The notes beneath the pieces are model-generated. The model saw nothing but the letters and a program-made list of their open reading frames with translations, made no database searches and was not told the origin of the DNA. Shown here piece after piece: positions 24,191 through 30,954 of a stretch of DNA of 64,000 nucleotides (positions within the stretch are counted from its first letter, which is position 1; every line of letters begins with the position of its first letter). Source of the DNA: Treponema sp. (lineage in GTDB: Bacteria > Spirochaetota > Spirochaetia > Treponematales > Treponemataceae); assembly GCA_022510905.1 (NCBI GenBank), contig JAFLSN010000006.1, positions 1 through 64,000 on the forward strand, in the 5' to 3' direction. A program made the translations under genes and the position numbers.

Positions 24191-24303
24191 AAAAAGCCTC
24201 CCATGCTTTTTTTTGTGCTTTGATAATATGTTCCGCACCGCCGTTTTTCAGAAAAGCCTGAAAGGGCGGTGCCGTGGAATATCGGGGTTCCGCGTGATGT
24301 CCG

Positions 24304-26418
24304 CTAGGCGTCGGCCCTGAGCAGCGCGTCGCGCTCTGCTTCAAGCCGCGCGAGCTTTGCTTTCAGCGCGGCTTCTTTTTCTGCCCTGCATTTCGGGCAC
24401 TCGAACTGCTGTCCCGCGAGGTATCCGTGCTTCTTGCAGATGGAATATGTGGGGCTTATGGTCATGTACGGAATGCGGTAGTTGTTCATGACTGTGCGCA
24501 CGAGATCCCTGCATGCCTTCCAGTCCTTTATCTGCTCGCCCATGAACGTGTGGAACACGGTGCCGCCAGTGTAGCGCGTCTGGAGTGATTCCTGGTGGTC
24601 GAGCGCCTCGAAGATGTCGGCGGTGAAGTCCACGGGGAGCTGGGTTGAGTTCGTGTAGTACGGGTTTTCAAGGCCGCTTGTGATTATGTCCGGGTGGTTT
24701 TCCTTGTCGTGGCGCGCGAGCCTGTAGCTGGTGCTCTCGGCGGGGGTCGCCTCAAGGTTGAAAAGCTCCCCGGTGGACTCCTGGTAGTCCTGAAGCCTTG
24801 ATCTCATGTGGTCTAGCACCGTGCATGCGAAGCTCTTTCCTTCGGGGGAGGCTATGCTCTTGCCGAGGAAGTTGAGGCAGCATTCGTTCATGCCGCAGAG
24901 CCCTATGGTGTTGAAGTGGTTCTGCAGCGTCTTGAGATAGCGCCTTGTGTACGGAAAAAGCCCGCCGTCTATCAGCCGCTGGATTACCTTGCGCTTCATG
25001 CAAAGGCTGTCCCGCGCGAGATCCATGAGGTAGTCCAGGCGGGCAAAGAATTCTTTTTCGGTTTTTGCAAGGTATCCTATCTGCGGAAGGTTTATCGTGA
25101 CCACGCCAAGGCTTCCCGTGAACTCGTCGCTCCCGAAGAGGCCTCCGCCGCGCTTCCTCAGCTCCCGCTTGTCCAGCCTGAGCCTGCAGCACATGCTCCG
25201 CACGTCGCCGGGGTCGAGGTCGGAATTCACGAAGTTCTGGAAATACGGCGTTCCGTACTGGGCCGTCATCCTGAACAGGAGCTCGGCGTTGGGGCTGTCC
25301 CATGCGAAGTCGCGGGTGATGTTGTACGTGGGAATGGGGTAGCCGAATCCGCGCCCCGATGCGTCGCCTTCGAGCATGAGCTCTATGAACACCTTGTTTA
25401 TCGTGTCCATTTCTGGCTGGCAGTCGCCGTATGTGAAGTCCGTTTCCCTTCCGCCCACGACAGCCTTCTTGTCGCGGAGGTCGGCGGGGCATGTCCAGTC
25501 CAGCGTGATGTTCGTGAACGGGGCCTGGCTTCCCCAGCGGCTCGGTGTGTTCACGCCGTATATGTAGCTCTGTATGCACTGGCGCACTTCTTTTTCTGAC
25601 AGGCGGTCGGCTTTCACGAACGGTGCGAGGTAGGTGTCGAACGAGCTGAATGCCTGCGCCCCCGCCCATTCGTTCTGCATGATTCCAAGAAAGTTCACGA
25701 TTTGGTTCACGAGCGTGGAAAGGTGCTTTGCCGGCTTGGACGTGATTTTGTCGGGCACGCCGCCAAGCCCTTCCTGTATCAGCTGCCTGAGGCTCCAGCC
25801 CGCGCAGTACCCGCTGAACATGGAAAGGTCGTGCAGGTGGAACGCGCAGTTTTTGTGCGCCTGTGCGATTTCGGGCGTGTATATGTTCTTGAGCCAGTAG
25901 TTCGCGGTGATGGCACCTGAATTGTGCAGGATGAGCCCGCCCAGCGAGAAATTCACGTTGGCGTTTTCGTTCACACGCCAGTCGCTCTGCATGAGGTAGC
26001 CGTCCATGGTCTGGGAGATGTCCAGCATGAGGCGCTTTGCGTCGCGCATGGCCTCGTGGCGTGAGCGGTACAGGATGTAGGCCTTGGCGACTTCCACCTC
26101 CCTGTTTTCGATGAGCACGGTCTCAACTTCGTCCTGGATTTCTTCTATCGCGGGGATTGAATGGGCGCGCCGCCCGGCAAGCAGCAGCCTGAGATGTTCT
26201 TCGACCCTGTCCGTAAGGAATTCGGCTTTGTCGGGATTGGCGCGTTTTTCCACGGCCTGCACCGCCTTTCCGATTGCGGCAAGGATTTTTGAGCGGTCGT
26301 ATGCTTCGATTTCGCCCGAGCGCTTTACCACTTTCGCTATGAAATGCGCCGCCTCTTCGTCTCCGCTCTTGCCCAGGAAGCTCCGCCATTCCGGAAACAC
26401 GGACTGTTCTTCACTCAC
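24304..26418 (-). CDS. nrdD: Anaerobic ribonucleoside-triphosphate reductase, catalytic body without its glycyl-radical tail
   Basis: This 704-residue protein reduces ribonucleoside triphosphates without oxygen. An ATP-cone regulatory domain occupies about 25-115 (VKRSGEIEAYDRSKILAAI). The barrel domain follows, with segments such as NCAFHLHDLSMFSGYCAG, LGVVTINLPQIGYL and IGLCGMNECCLNFLG. The C-terminus has the conserved TISPTYSICKKHGYLAGQ and CPKC half of the zinc/linker region. It then ends in a charged helix (AALKAKLARLEAERDALL) where other NrdD proteins continue into the glycyl-radical loop. That loop is encoded by the next gene, 113 nt downstream. The start overlaps nrdR by 4 nt. Confidence 0.92.
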   Translation of the reverse strand: MSEEQSVFPEWRSFLGKSGDEEAAHFIAKVVKRSGEIEAYDRSKILAAIGKAVQAVEKRANPDKAEFLTDRVEEHLRLLLAGRRAHSIPAIEEIQDEVETVLIENREVEVAKAYILYRSRHEAMRDAKRLMLDISQTMDGYLMQSDWRVNENANVNFSLGGLILHNSGAITANYWLKNIYTPEIAQAHKNCAFHLHDLSMFSGYCAGWSLRQLIQEGLGGVPDKITSKPAKHLSTLVNQIVNFLGIMQNEWAGAQAFSSFDTYLAPFVKADRLSEKEVRQCIQSYIYGVNTPSRWGSQAPFTNITLDWTCPADLRDKKAVVGGRETDFTYGDCQPEMDTINKVFIELMLEGDASGRGFGYPIPTYNITRDFAWDSPNAELLFRMTAQYGTPYFQNFVNSDLDPGDVRSMCCRLRLDKRELRKRGGGLFGSDEFTGSLGVVTINLPQIGYLAKTEKEFFARLDYLMDLARDSLCMKRKVIQRLIDGGLFPYTRRYLKTLQNHFNTIGLCGMNECCLNFLGKSIASPEGKSFACTVLDHMRSRLQDYQESTGELFNLEATPAESTSYRLARHDKENHPDIITSGLENPYYTNSTQLPVDFTADIFEALDHQESLQTRYTGGTVFHTFMGEQIKDWKACRDLVRTVMNNYRIPYMTISPTYSICKKHGYLAGQQFECPKCRAEKEAALKAKLARLEAERDALLRADA

Positions 26419-26876
26419 TTTTCCCCTCCCACCCGCTGGACTTCGCTGATGAACTCGTCAAGGTTGTTGAAATGCTTGTATACGCTCGCAAATCTGATGT
26501 AGGCCACCTTGTCCACCGAGTTCAGCCTGTGCAGCACGATTTCGCCCAGATCCGAGGTGGAAATCTCGCGGCTCATCTTGCCCCTGGTGTAGGCTTCGTC
26601 TTCGATTTCCGTCACAATCTGGTCTATCATGCTGGTGGACACGGGGCGTTTTTCAAGCGCCCGCTCGATGCCTTTGGAAAGCTTCGCGCTGTCGAACGGT
26701 TCGCGCCGCCCGTCGCGCTTGACCACCATGAACGGCTTTTCTTCTATGCGCTCGTAGCTGGTAAAGCGGAATCCGCAGCTGTTGCATTCACGGCGGCGGC
26801 GTATGCTTTCTCCGTTCGCCATTGTGCGCGATTCGATTACTTTGTCGTCAAGACTTCCGCAGGAAGGGCAGCGCAT
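26415..26876 (-). CDS. nrdR: NrdR transcriptional repressor of ribonucleotide reductase genes
   Basis: This 153-residue regulator has the N-terminal zinc ribbon with CPSC (3-6) and CNSC (31-34) separated by the usual Arg-rich segment (ESIRRRRE), then an ATP-cone (VVKRDGRREPFDSAKL). NrdR senses ATP/dATP and binds upstream of nrd genes. Here it heads the nrdD operon with a 4-nt overlap, so it probably regulates its own operon. I could not pick out convincing paired NrdR boxes upstream. Confidence 0.95.
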   Translation of the reverse strand: MRCPSCGSLDDKVIESRTMANGESIRRRRECNSCGFRFTSYERIEEKPFMVVKRDGRREPFDSAKLSKGIERALEKRPVSTSMIDQIVTEIEDEAYTRGKMSREISTSDLGEIVLHRLNSVDKVAYIRFASVYKHFNNLDEFISEVQRVGGEK

Positions 26877-26953
26877 ACGGTACCTCGGTCTACTTTTTGC
26901 GTCACGGACAGCTCCTGCGCCGTTTTGAACGCGGAAGGCCGGCCGTTCCGACC

Positions 26954-26983
26954 ATCATACACCGCCCGATACTGGACGTGCAA
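26954..26983 (-). promoter_or_regulatory. Candidate promoter of the nrdR-nrdD operon
   Basis: TTGCAC (26978-26983, minus strand) and TATGAT (26954-26959) are spaced by 18 nt, about 75 nt before the nrdR ATG. The rest of the 317-nt gap up to 27193 shows no gene. Confidence 0.45.
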
Positions 26984-27193
26984 TAGCAATTTCCGGGATT
27001 TTTTTGAATTCTTTTGCGGTAAGCCGCCCCTCGCGCCGGGAGCGGAGAATTTCGCATGGTTTGAGACGGAAACCATGTGTGCCTCTTGTATGCGGTTTTG
27101 CCGGCTCTTTTCCCCTGCGCCCGGTAACTTGCATGGAAATGCCGTTTTTTTTGCGCAGGTCTCCCCTTGCAGGAACCCGCAAAAAAGGATATG

Positions 27194-28045
27194 ATGGATC
27201 AAATGAAATTCAACCGTTTGCTCCGTGCCGTGGCCGTCTGCCTCGGCGTGTTTCTTTCCGTTTCCGCGGCGGCCCAGACCTCCATTTCGCCCGAGGCTTC
27301 ACGGGCTGTGGACGATTTTATGACTTTCCGCATGAACCTCGCCTCGTACAGGCGGCCCGAGGACGCGCTCCTTGCAATCGAGCGCTACCACAACGAGCAC
27401 CTTTCAGAAGAGGCCCTTTCTGGTTTCAGCGAGCAGGAAACACTCATACTGCGCAACTTTGAAGTGCTTGAGCGCTACAACTTCATGCGGGAAATCCCGT
27501 CGCGCAAGGAAGAGACCGTGGACATGCTCAAGGCCCAGTACAAGGTGCTGACCTCCTGGATTGCGGCCAGAAAAGGCGAGGAATTCAACAAGTGGCTCCT
27601 GACCACGGCCGGTGACATACTTTCGTGCAATCTTTCATATGCTCGCGTGTCGCAGATCCTTCGCGACGGCAGGGCGGTCAAAAACTACTACGAGCGCGCG
27701 CTTTTGCAGGACGATTCCATGGAATACGCGCTGACCAACCTTGGCCAGTGGTACTATTACGCCCCGGCGGTGGGCGGCGGCAGCAAGTCGAAGGCAGGGG
27801 ACTTTTTTGAGCGGGCCGTCGAGGGCGCCCGTACAGACGCGGAAACCTACTATGCGAAGATTTTTCTCTCTCAGTACCGTTTTGAGGACAAGAAACGGCG
27901 CCATGAGGCGGCGGCGCTTCTTTCGGAGGCCGATTCCCTGCAGCCGGGCGGCTTTTATGTGGCCTGGATCCGCAAGATAAACGAGCAGGGCTATTCGCTG
28001 TTCTACTGGAACACCCACAATATCCGTACCGAAGACGACGATTGA
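27194..28045 (+). CDS. Exported helical-repeat hypothetical protein
   Basis: This protein of about 283 residues has a signal peptide (FNRLLRAVAVCLGVFLSVSA, cleavage near AAA-QT). The mature part is all-helical with TPR-like pairs: SQILRDGRAVKNYYERAL followed by DDSMEYALTNLGQWYYYAP, and AGDFFERAVEGARTDAETY followed by YYAKIFLSQYRFEDKKRRHE. Such a periplasmic scaffold could support envelope protein assembly, but no partner is evident. AAGGA fits ATG 27194; ATG 27203 in the same frame is a second possibility. The downstream signal peptidase has its own promoter. Confidence 0.7.
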   Translation: MDQMKFNRLLRAVAVCLGVFLSVSAAAQTSISPEASRAVDDFMTFRMNLASYRRPEDALLAIERYHNEHLSEEALSGFSEQETLILRNFEVLERYNFMREIPSRKEETVDMLKAQYKVLTSWIAARKGEEFNKWLLTTAGDILSCNLSYARVSQILRDGRAVKNYYERALLQDDSMEYALTNLGQWYYYAPAVGGGSKSKAGDFFERAVEGARTDAETYYAKIFLSQYRFEDKKRRHEAAALLSEADSLQPGGFYVAWIRKINEQGYSLFYWNTHNIRTEDDD

Positions 28046-28120
28046 TGCGGGCTCAAGGTTCCACGTTCTCGCGGGAGATGTCCGGTCCGGTGCCTTCCTG
28101 CTTGTCGTTTTGCATGGTGG

Positions 28121-28149
28121 TTGCAAGGGCTTTTGCGTTTTGGTATAGT
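28121..28149 (+). promoter_or_regulatory. Promoter of the first signal peptidase gene
   Basis: TTGCAA (28121-28126) and TATAGT (28144-28149) are spaced by 17 nt, 32 nt before the ATG at 28182. Confidence 0.6.
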
Positions 28150-28181
28150 GAATCCACCGAATGCTGGAAAGGGGGAATGCC

Positions 28182-28883
28182 ATGGCCACGAAGCAGAACA
28201 TATACGAATATTCCTTTGAGCTGAGGCGTGAGCGGCGCAGGAAGGTCATGTATGTGCTCTTTGTGGTCGTGTCCGTGATTCTTTCGCTTTCGCTGTTCCT
28301 GCACTGCATCCTTTTTCCGGTGCGTGTGCGCTCCGATTCCATGGAACGCGACATAGCGCATAACGGGGCCGTGCTTGTCTGTCCTTTCCTGAGGAGCCCC
28401 CGCCGTGGCGATGTGGTGTACCTTTCCCGGTTTGACGGCAAAAAAACAGGACTCCTTGCTTCCGCCGCCGATGTGCTCGCGGGCTTCTTTACCGCCCAGC
28501 AGTATTTTCCGCTTACACATACGTCTCGTCTCACCGGAAAGCCTTGCCTCCGCCGCGTGATGGCTCTTCCCGGAGACAGCCTTTACATGCGTGACTATGT
28601 CCTGTACGTCAAGCCTGCGGGAAAGGATTTTTACCTTACGGAATTTGAAGTTGCATCGAGGCCGTACAACCTGCGTATATATTCGGTTCCTGCCGAATGG
28701 GACGGCGTGGGCTGCGCCGGCGCAATCGACGAGATGACGCTTGGGGAGGGCGAATACTTCGTCCTTGCCGACAACCGCATTTCTGCCACGGATTCCCGCG
28801 TGTGGGGCCCTGTCCCGTCTTCAAGAATCAAGGGAAAGGCTCTGATTGAGTATTTCCCGTTCAACAGGCTCAGAATCTTTTAA
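28182..28883 (+). CDS. Signal peptidase I homologue with Arg at the general-base position
   Basis: This 233-residue protein has a basic N-terminus, one membrane segment (about 22-47) and an extracytoplasmic catalytic domain. Box B is RVRSDSMERDI with the nucleophile Ser53. Box D, normally KRVxGLPGD, reads LRRVMALPGD: the catalytic Lys position (residue 124) is Arg, encoded CGC. Box E is ADNRISATDSRVWGPV. Type I signal peptidases need the Ser-Lys dyad, so activity as a peptidase is doubtful. A second, long homologue in this window keeps the Lys. The ATG has GGGGGAA upstream. The stop overlaps the next start (TAATG). Confidence 0.85.
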   Translation: MATKQNIYEYSFELRRERRRKVMYVLFVVVSVILSLSLFLHCILFPVRVRSDSMERDIAHNGAVLVCPFLRSPRRGDVVYLSRFDGKKTGLLASAADVLAGFFTAQQYFPLTHTSRLTGKPCLRRVMALPGDSLYMRDYVLYVKPAGKDFYLTEFEVASRPYNLRIYSVPAEWDGVGCAGAIDEMTLGEGEYFVLADNRISATDSRVWGPVPSSRIKGKALIEYFPFNRLRIF

Positions 28884-30223
28884 TGCCGCTCCTTCGGCCG
28901 CAACATGCTGTTTTGCGCGGCTTCTGTTTTCCGTCAACAGGTTGCGGCGCATCTTCAAGGGCCTGCATCTCCCCTCTGGAACATGGTGGCGGTGTCGGCC
29001 TTTACGTCCACATTCCCTTCTGCACCGCAAAATGCGACTACTGCGATTTTTTCAGCATTCCCCGGGCTTCGATAGACGATTCGTTTGTCGATGCCATCAT
29101 TGCCGAGGCCGGCTGGTACAAGTCGAGGCTCGGGATTTCTGCATGGCGCACGGTCTACGTAGGGGGCGGCACCCCGAGCCTGCTTTTGCCGGGACAGCTT
29201 GAACGGCTCCTGCGCGAACTGTGCGGCCGGTCCGCTCCGTGCGAGGTCACGGTGGAGCTGAACCCTGAAGGTGTCGGCGCGGATCTTCTTTCCGCGTGTG
29301 CCGAAGGCGGGGCCACGCGGCTTTCGCTTGGCATACAGAGCCTTGACGAAGATGCCCTTTCTTCCGTGCACAGGCGCTGCACCGCGTCTAGGGCCCGCGA
29401 CGCCCTCTCCCTTTTGCGCGGACGCTGGAACGGCGCCGTGAACCTTGACTGCATTGCGGGGCTTCCCGGGCAGTCCCGCGATACGTTCATGCGTTCACTC
29501 GGGGAGATGCTGTCGTTCGGGCCTGAGCATCTTTCACTCTACACGCTCTCCGTTGAGGAAGGAACCCCGTTGGCCGCGCGGCTTTCTGCCGGTGAACGGT
29601 GGGATTCTGACGAGGCAGACACCCAGTGGCTTTTGGGGCGCGAGGCCGTTGTGGCATCCGGGCTGGAGCAGTACGAGGTGTCGAACTTCGCGCGTCCGGG
29701 CTTTGAGTCCATGCACAACCGCGCCTACTGGGAGCAGCTCGACTACGTTGGGGTGGGACCCGGCGCGTGCGGCACCCTCTATGTGTTCGACGGTGGACAG
29801 GGGCTCAGGTGGAGCAACACCGCCGACATTACACACTGGTGCTCCTTCTGGAACGGCGGTCTGCGCGAAGCCCTGTCACCCTTCCATGATGCAGGCACTT
29901 CCCGCGCGGCCTGCTGCGACCCGCCCTGGCTAGGTGCGGTCAGGAGCACGGAACGGCTTTCGCTTTCGGTGGAGGAATTTGAATACCTGATGCTTGGGCT
30001 GCGCACTACTTGTGGCATATGTGAAAGCGAGTACAGGCGGCGTTTTTCCGCGCTTTCACCCTGGCACGGGAACCTTGCGGATCGTCTTGGAGCGGACAAA
30101 GGGCCATGGAGCCGTTTTTGCGATGAAGGCCGGGCCACCACCGTCTCCTCTTTTGGTGGCAGGAGGTTTTCGCTCACGGCTTCTGGCCTTCTGGTGCTGA
30201 ACACCCTGCTCAGGCAGCTGTAG
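28883..30223 (+). CDS. HemW-like radical SAM protein (coproporphyrinogen oxidase family)
   Basis: This 446-residue protein opens its conserved part with GLYVHIPFCTAKCDYCDFF, carrying the C-x3-C-x2-C cluster motif. It continues with VYVGGGTPSLL, EVTVELNPEG and LSLGIQSLDEDAL. These are the signatures of HemN/HemW. HemW acts as a heme chaperone rather than an oxidase, and the sequence alone does not separate the roles. The N-terminal 37 residues from ATG 28883 are not conserved-looking, but no better start is available in frame. A low-complexity insertion around 330-350 is unusual. It overlaps the signal peptidase stop by one base. Confidence 0.85.
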   Translation: MPLLRPQHAVLRGFCFPSTGCGASSRACISPLEHGGGVGLYVHIPFCTAKCDYCDFFSIPRASIDDSFVDAIIAEAGWYKSRLGISAWRTVYVGGGTPSLLLPGQLERLLRELCGRSAPCEVTVELNPEGVGADLLSACAEGGATRLSLGIQSLDEDALSSVHRRCTASRARDALSLLRGRWNGAVNLDCIAGLPGQSRDTFMRSLGEMLSFGPEHLSLYTLSVEEGTPLAARLSAGERWDSDEADTQWLLGREAVVASGLEQYEVSNFARPGFESMHNRAYWEQLDYVGVGPGACGTLYVFDGGQGLRWSNTADITHWCSFWNGGLREALSPFHDAGTSRAACCDPPWLGAVRSTERLSLSVEEFEYLMLGLRTTCGICESEYRRRFSALSPWHGNLADRLGADKGPWSRFCDEGRATTVSSFGGRRFSLTASGLLVLNTLLRQL

Positions 30224-30238
30224 GCAGTCGGCGAGGAA

Positions 30239-30453
30239 GTAGAAAATCTATCTTGTTCCCGCGTGCGGCGGTGTGCCGGTAGATTTTCTAGCTTGCCCGG
30301 AACGGCAGTCGGCTAGGAGGTAGAAAATCTATCTAGTTCCCGCGTGCGGCGGTGTGCCGGTAGATTTTCTAGCTTGCCCGGAACGGCAGTCGGCTAGGAG
30401 GTAGAAAATCTATCTAGTTCCCGTGTGCGGAGGTATGCCGGTAGATTTTCTAC
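30239..30453. repeat. 40/41-nt alternating dyad array, locus 3
   Basis: Six cores, GTAGA-AAA-TCTA and GTAGA-TTT-TCTA, begin at 30239, 30279, 30320, 30360, 30401 and 30441, with intervals 40, 41, 40, 41, 40. The two spacer types are nearly identical within this locus (TTCCCGCGTGCGGCGGTGTG; CTTGCCCGGAACGGCAGTCG) and differ from those at loci 1 and 2. The array starts 16 nt after the HemW-like stop codon. The stretch 30454-30702 beyond it shows no gene. Confidence 0.92.
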
Positions 30454-30702
30454 TTGTTTTTTGGCTGCCGGCCTGCGCATGGGGGCGGCATGTTCGCAGA
30501 TGTTCGGCCTTCGGTTCATGTCCATTGGGCTTTCGTGTATGCGTGCCGATTAGTGCGGAAATGGTGCGCACAGAGCTTCCGCAATGCCGGCCGCCGGCTT
30601 GAAGCCTTGGTTATGCGCCGTGGTGTGCTGATTCGTGCGGAGGTTTTCATATCCAGATGCCCTGCGTCGGGGGTGATTTCAATGCCTTTTGCAGTGCATG
30701 GC

Positions 30703-30731
30703 TTGACACAAGTGCGAAAAAAAGCGATACT
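30703..30731 (+). promoter_or_regulatory. Strong promoter of the bS22/mS38-like gene
   Basis: A perfect TTGACA (30703-30708) is 17 nt from GATACT (30726-30731). The AAGGAG ribosome-binding site (30748-30753) and GTG 30761 follow. Confidence 0.8.
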
Positions 30732-30760
30732 AGCGTAGTTTTTTACAAAGGAGTCCTATC

Positions 30761-30850
30761 GTGCCCTGTGGAAGAAAAAGAAAGCGCGCAAAAATAGCGA
30801 CACATAAGCGAAAGAAGAAGCTTAGACGGAACCGGCACAAGAACAAGTAG
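30761..30850 (+). CDS. 29-residue basic ribosomal-type protein (AURKAIP1/COX24, mS38/bS22-like)
   Basis: From GTG 30761 the frame encodes 29 residues, beginning MPCGRKRKRAKIATHKRKKK and ending in an Arg/Asn/His/Lys-rich tail. This matches the tiny bacterial proteins of the AURKAIP1/COX24 family, which relate to the mitochondrial ribosomal protein mS38 and to mycobacterial bS22 at the small-subunit decoding region. An AAGGAG site lies 7 nt before the start. A perfect -35 promoter precedes it and a strong terminator follows, as expected for an abundant ribosomal component. Ribosome association here is inferred from the family. Confidence 0.85.
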   Translation: MPCGRKRKRAKIATHKRKKKLRRNRHKNK

Positions 30851-30887
30851 CAGTTCCGCGCTGTGAAAGGCCTGTGTGCCACAAGGA

Positions 30888-30926
30888 GACCGCAGTTGTT
30901 TTCGGACGGACTGCGGTCTTTTTTTT
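30888..30926 (+). terminator. Intrinsic terminator between the small ribosomal-type gene and dxs
   Basis: GACCGCAGT (30888-30896) pairs with ACTGCGGTC (30910-30918) and is followed by eight T. It lies 28 nt before the dxs start, and I see no separate dxs promoter, so dxs may be expressed by read-through. Confidence 0.88.
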
Positions 30927-30954
30927 CGGAGCGGGGCATTGGAGGAAAAACGTT

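Noticed and set aside
23627..24304. A frameshift or sequencing error splitting NrdD
   Set aside because: The two genes are separated by 113 nt, the downstream one has a strong ribosome-binding site and an added N-terminal helix, and the upstream one ends in its own charged helix. A real gene split fits better.
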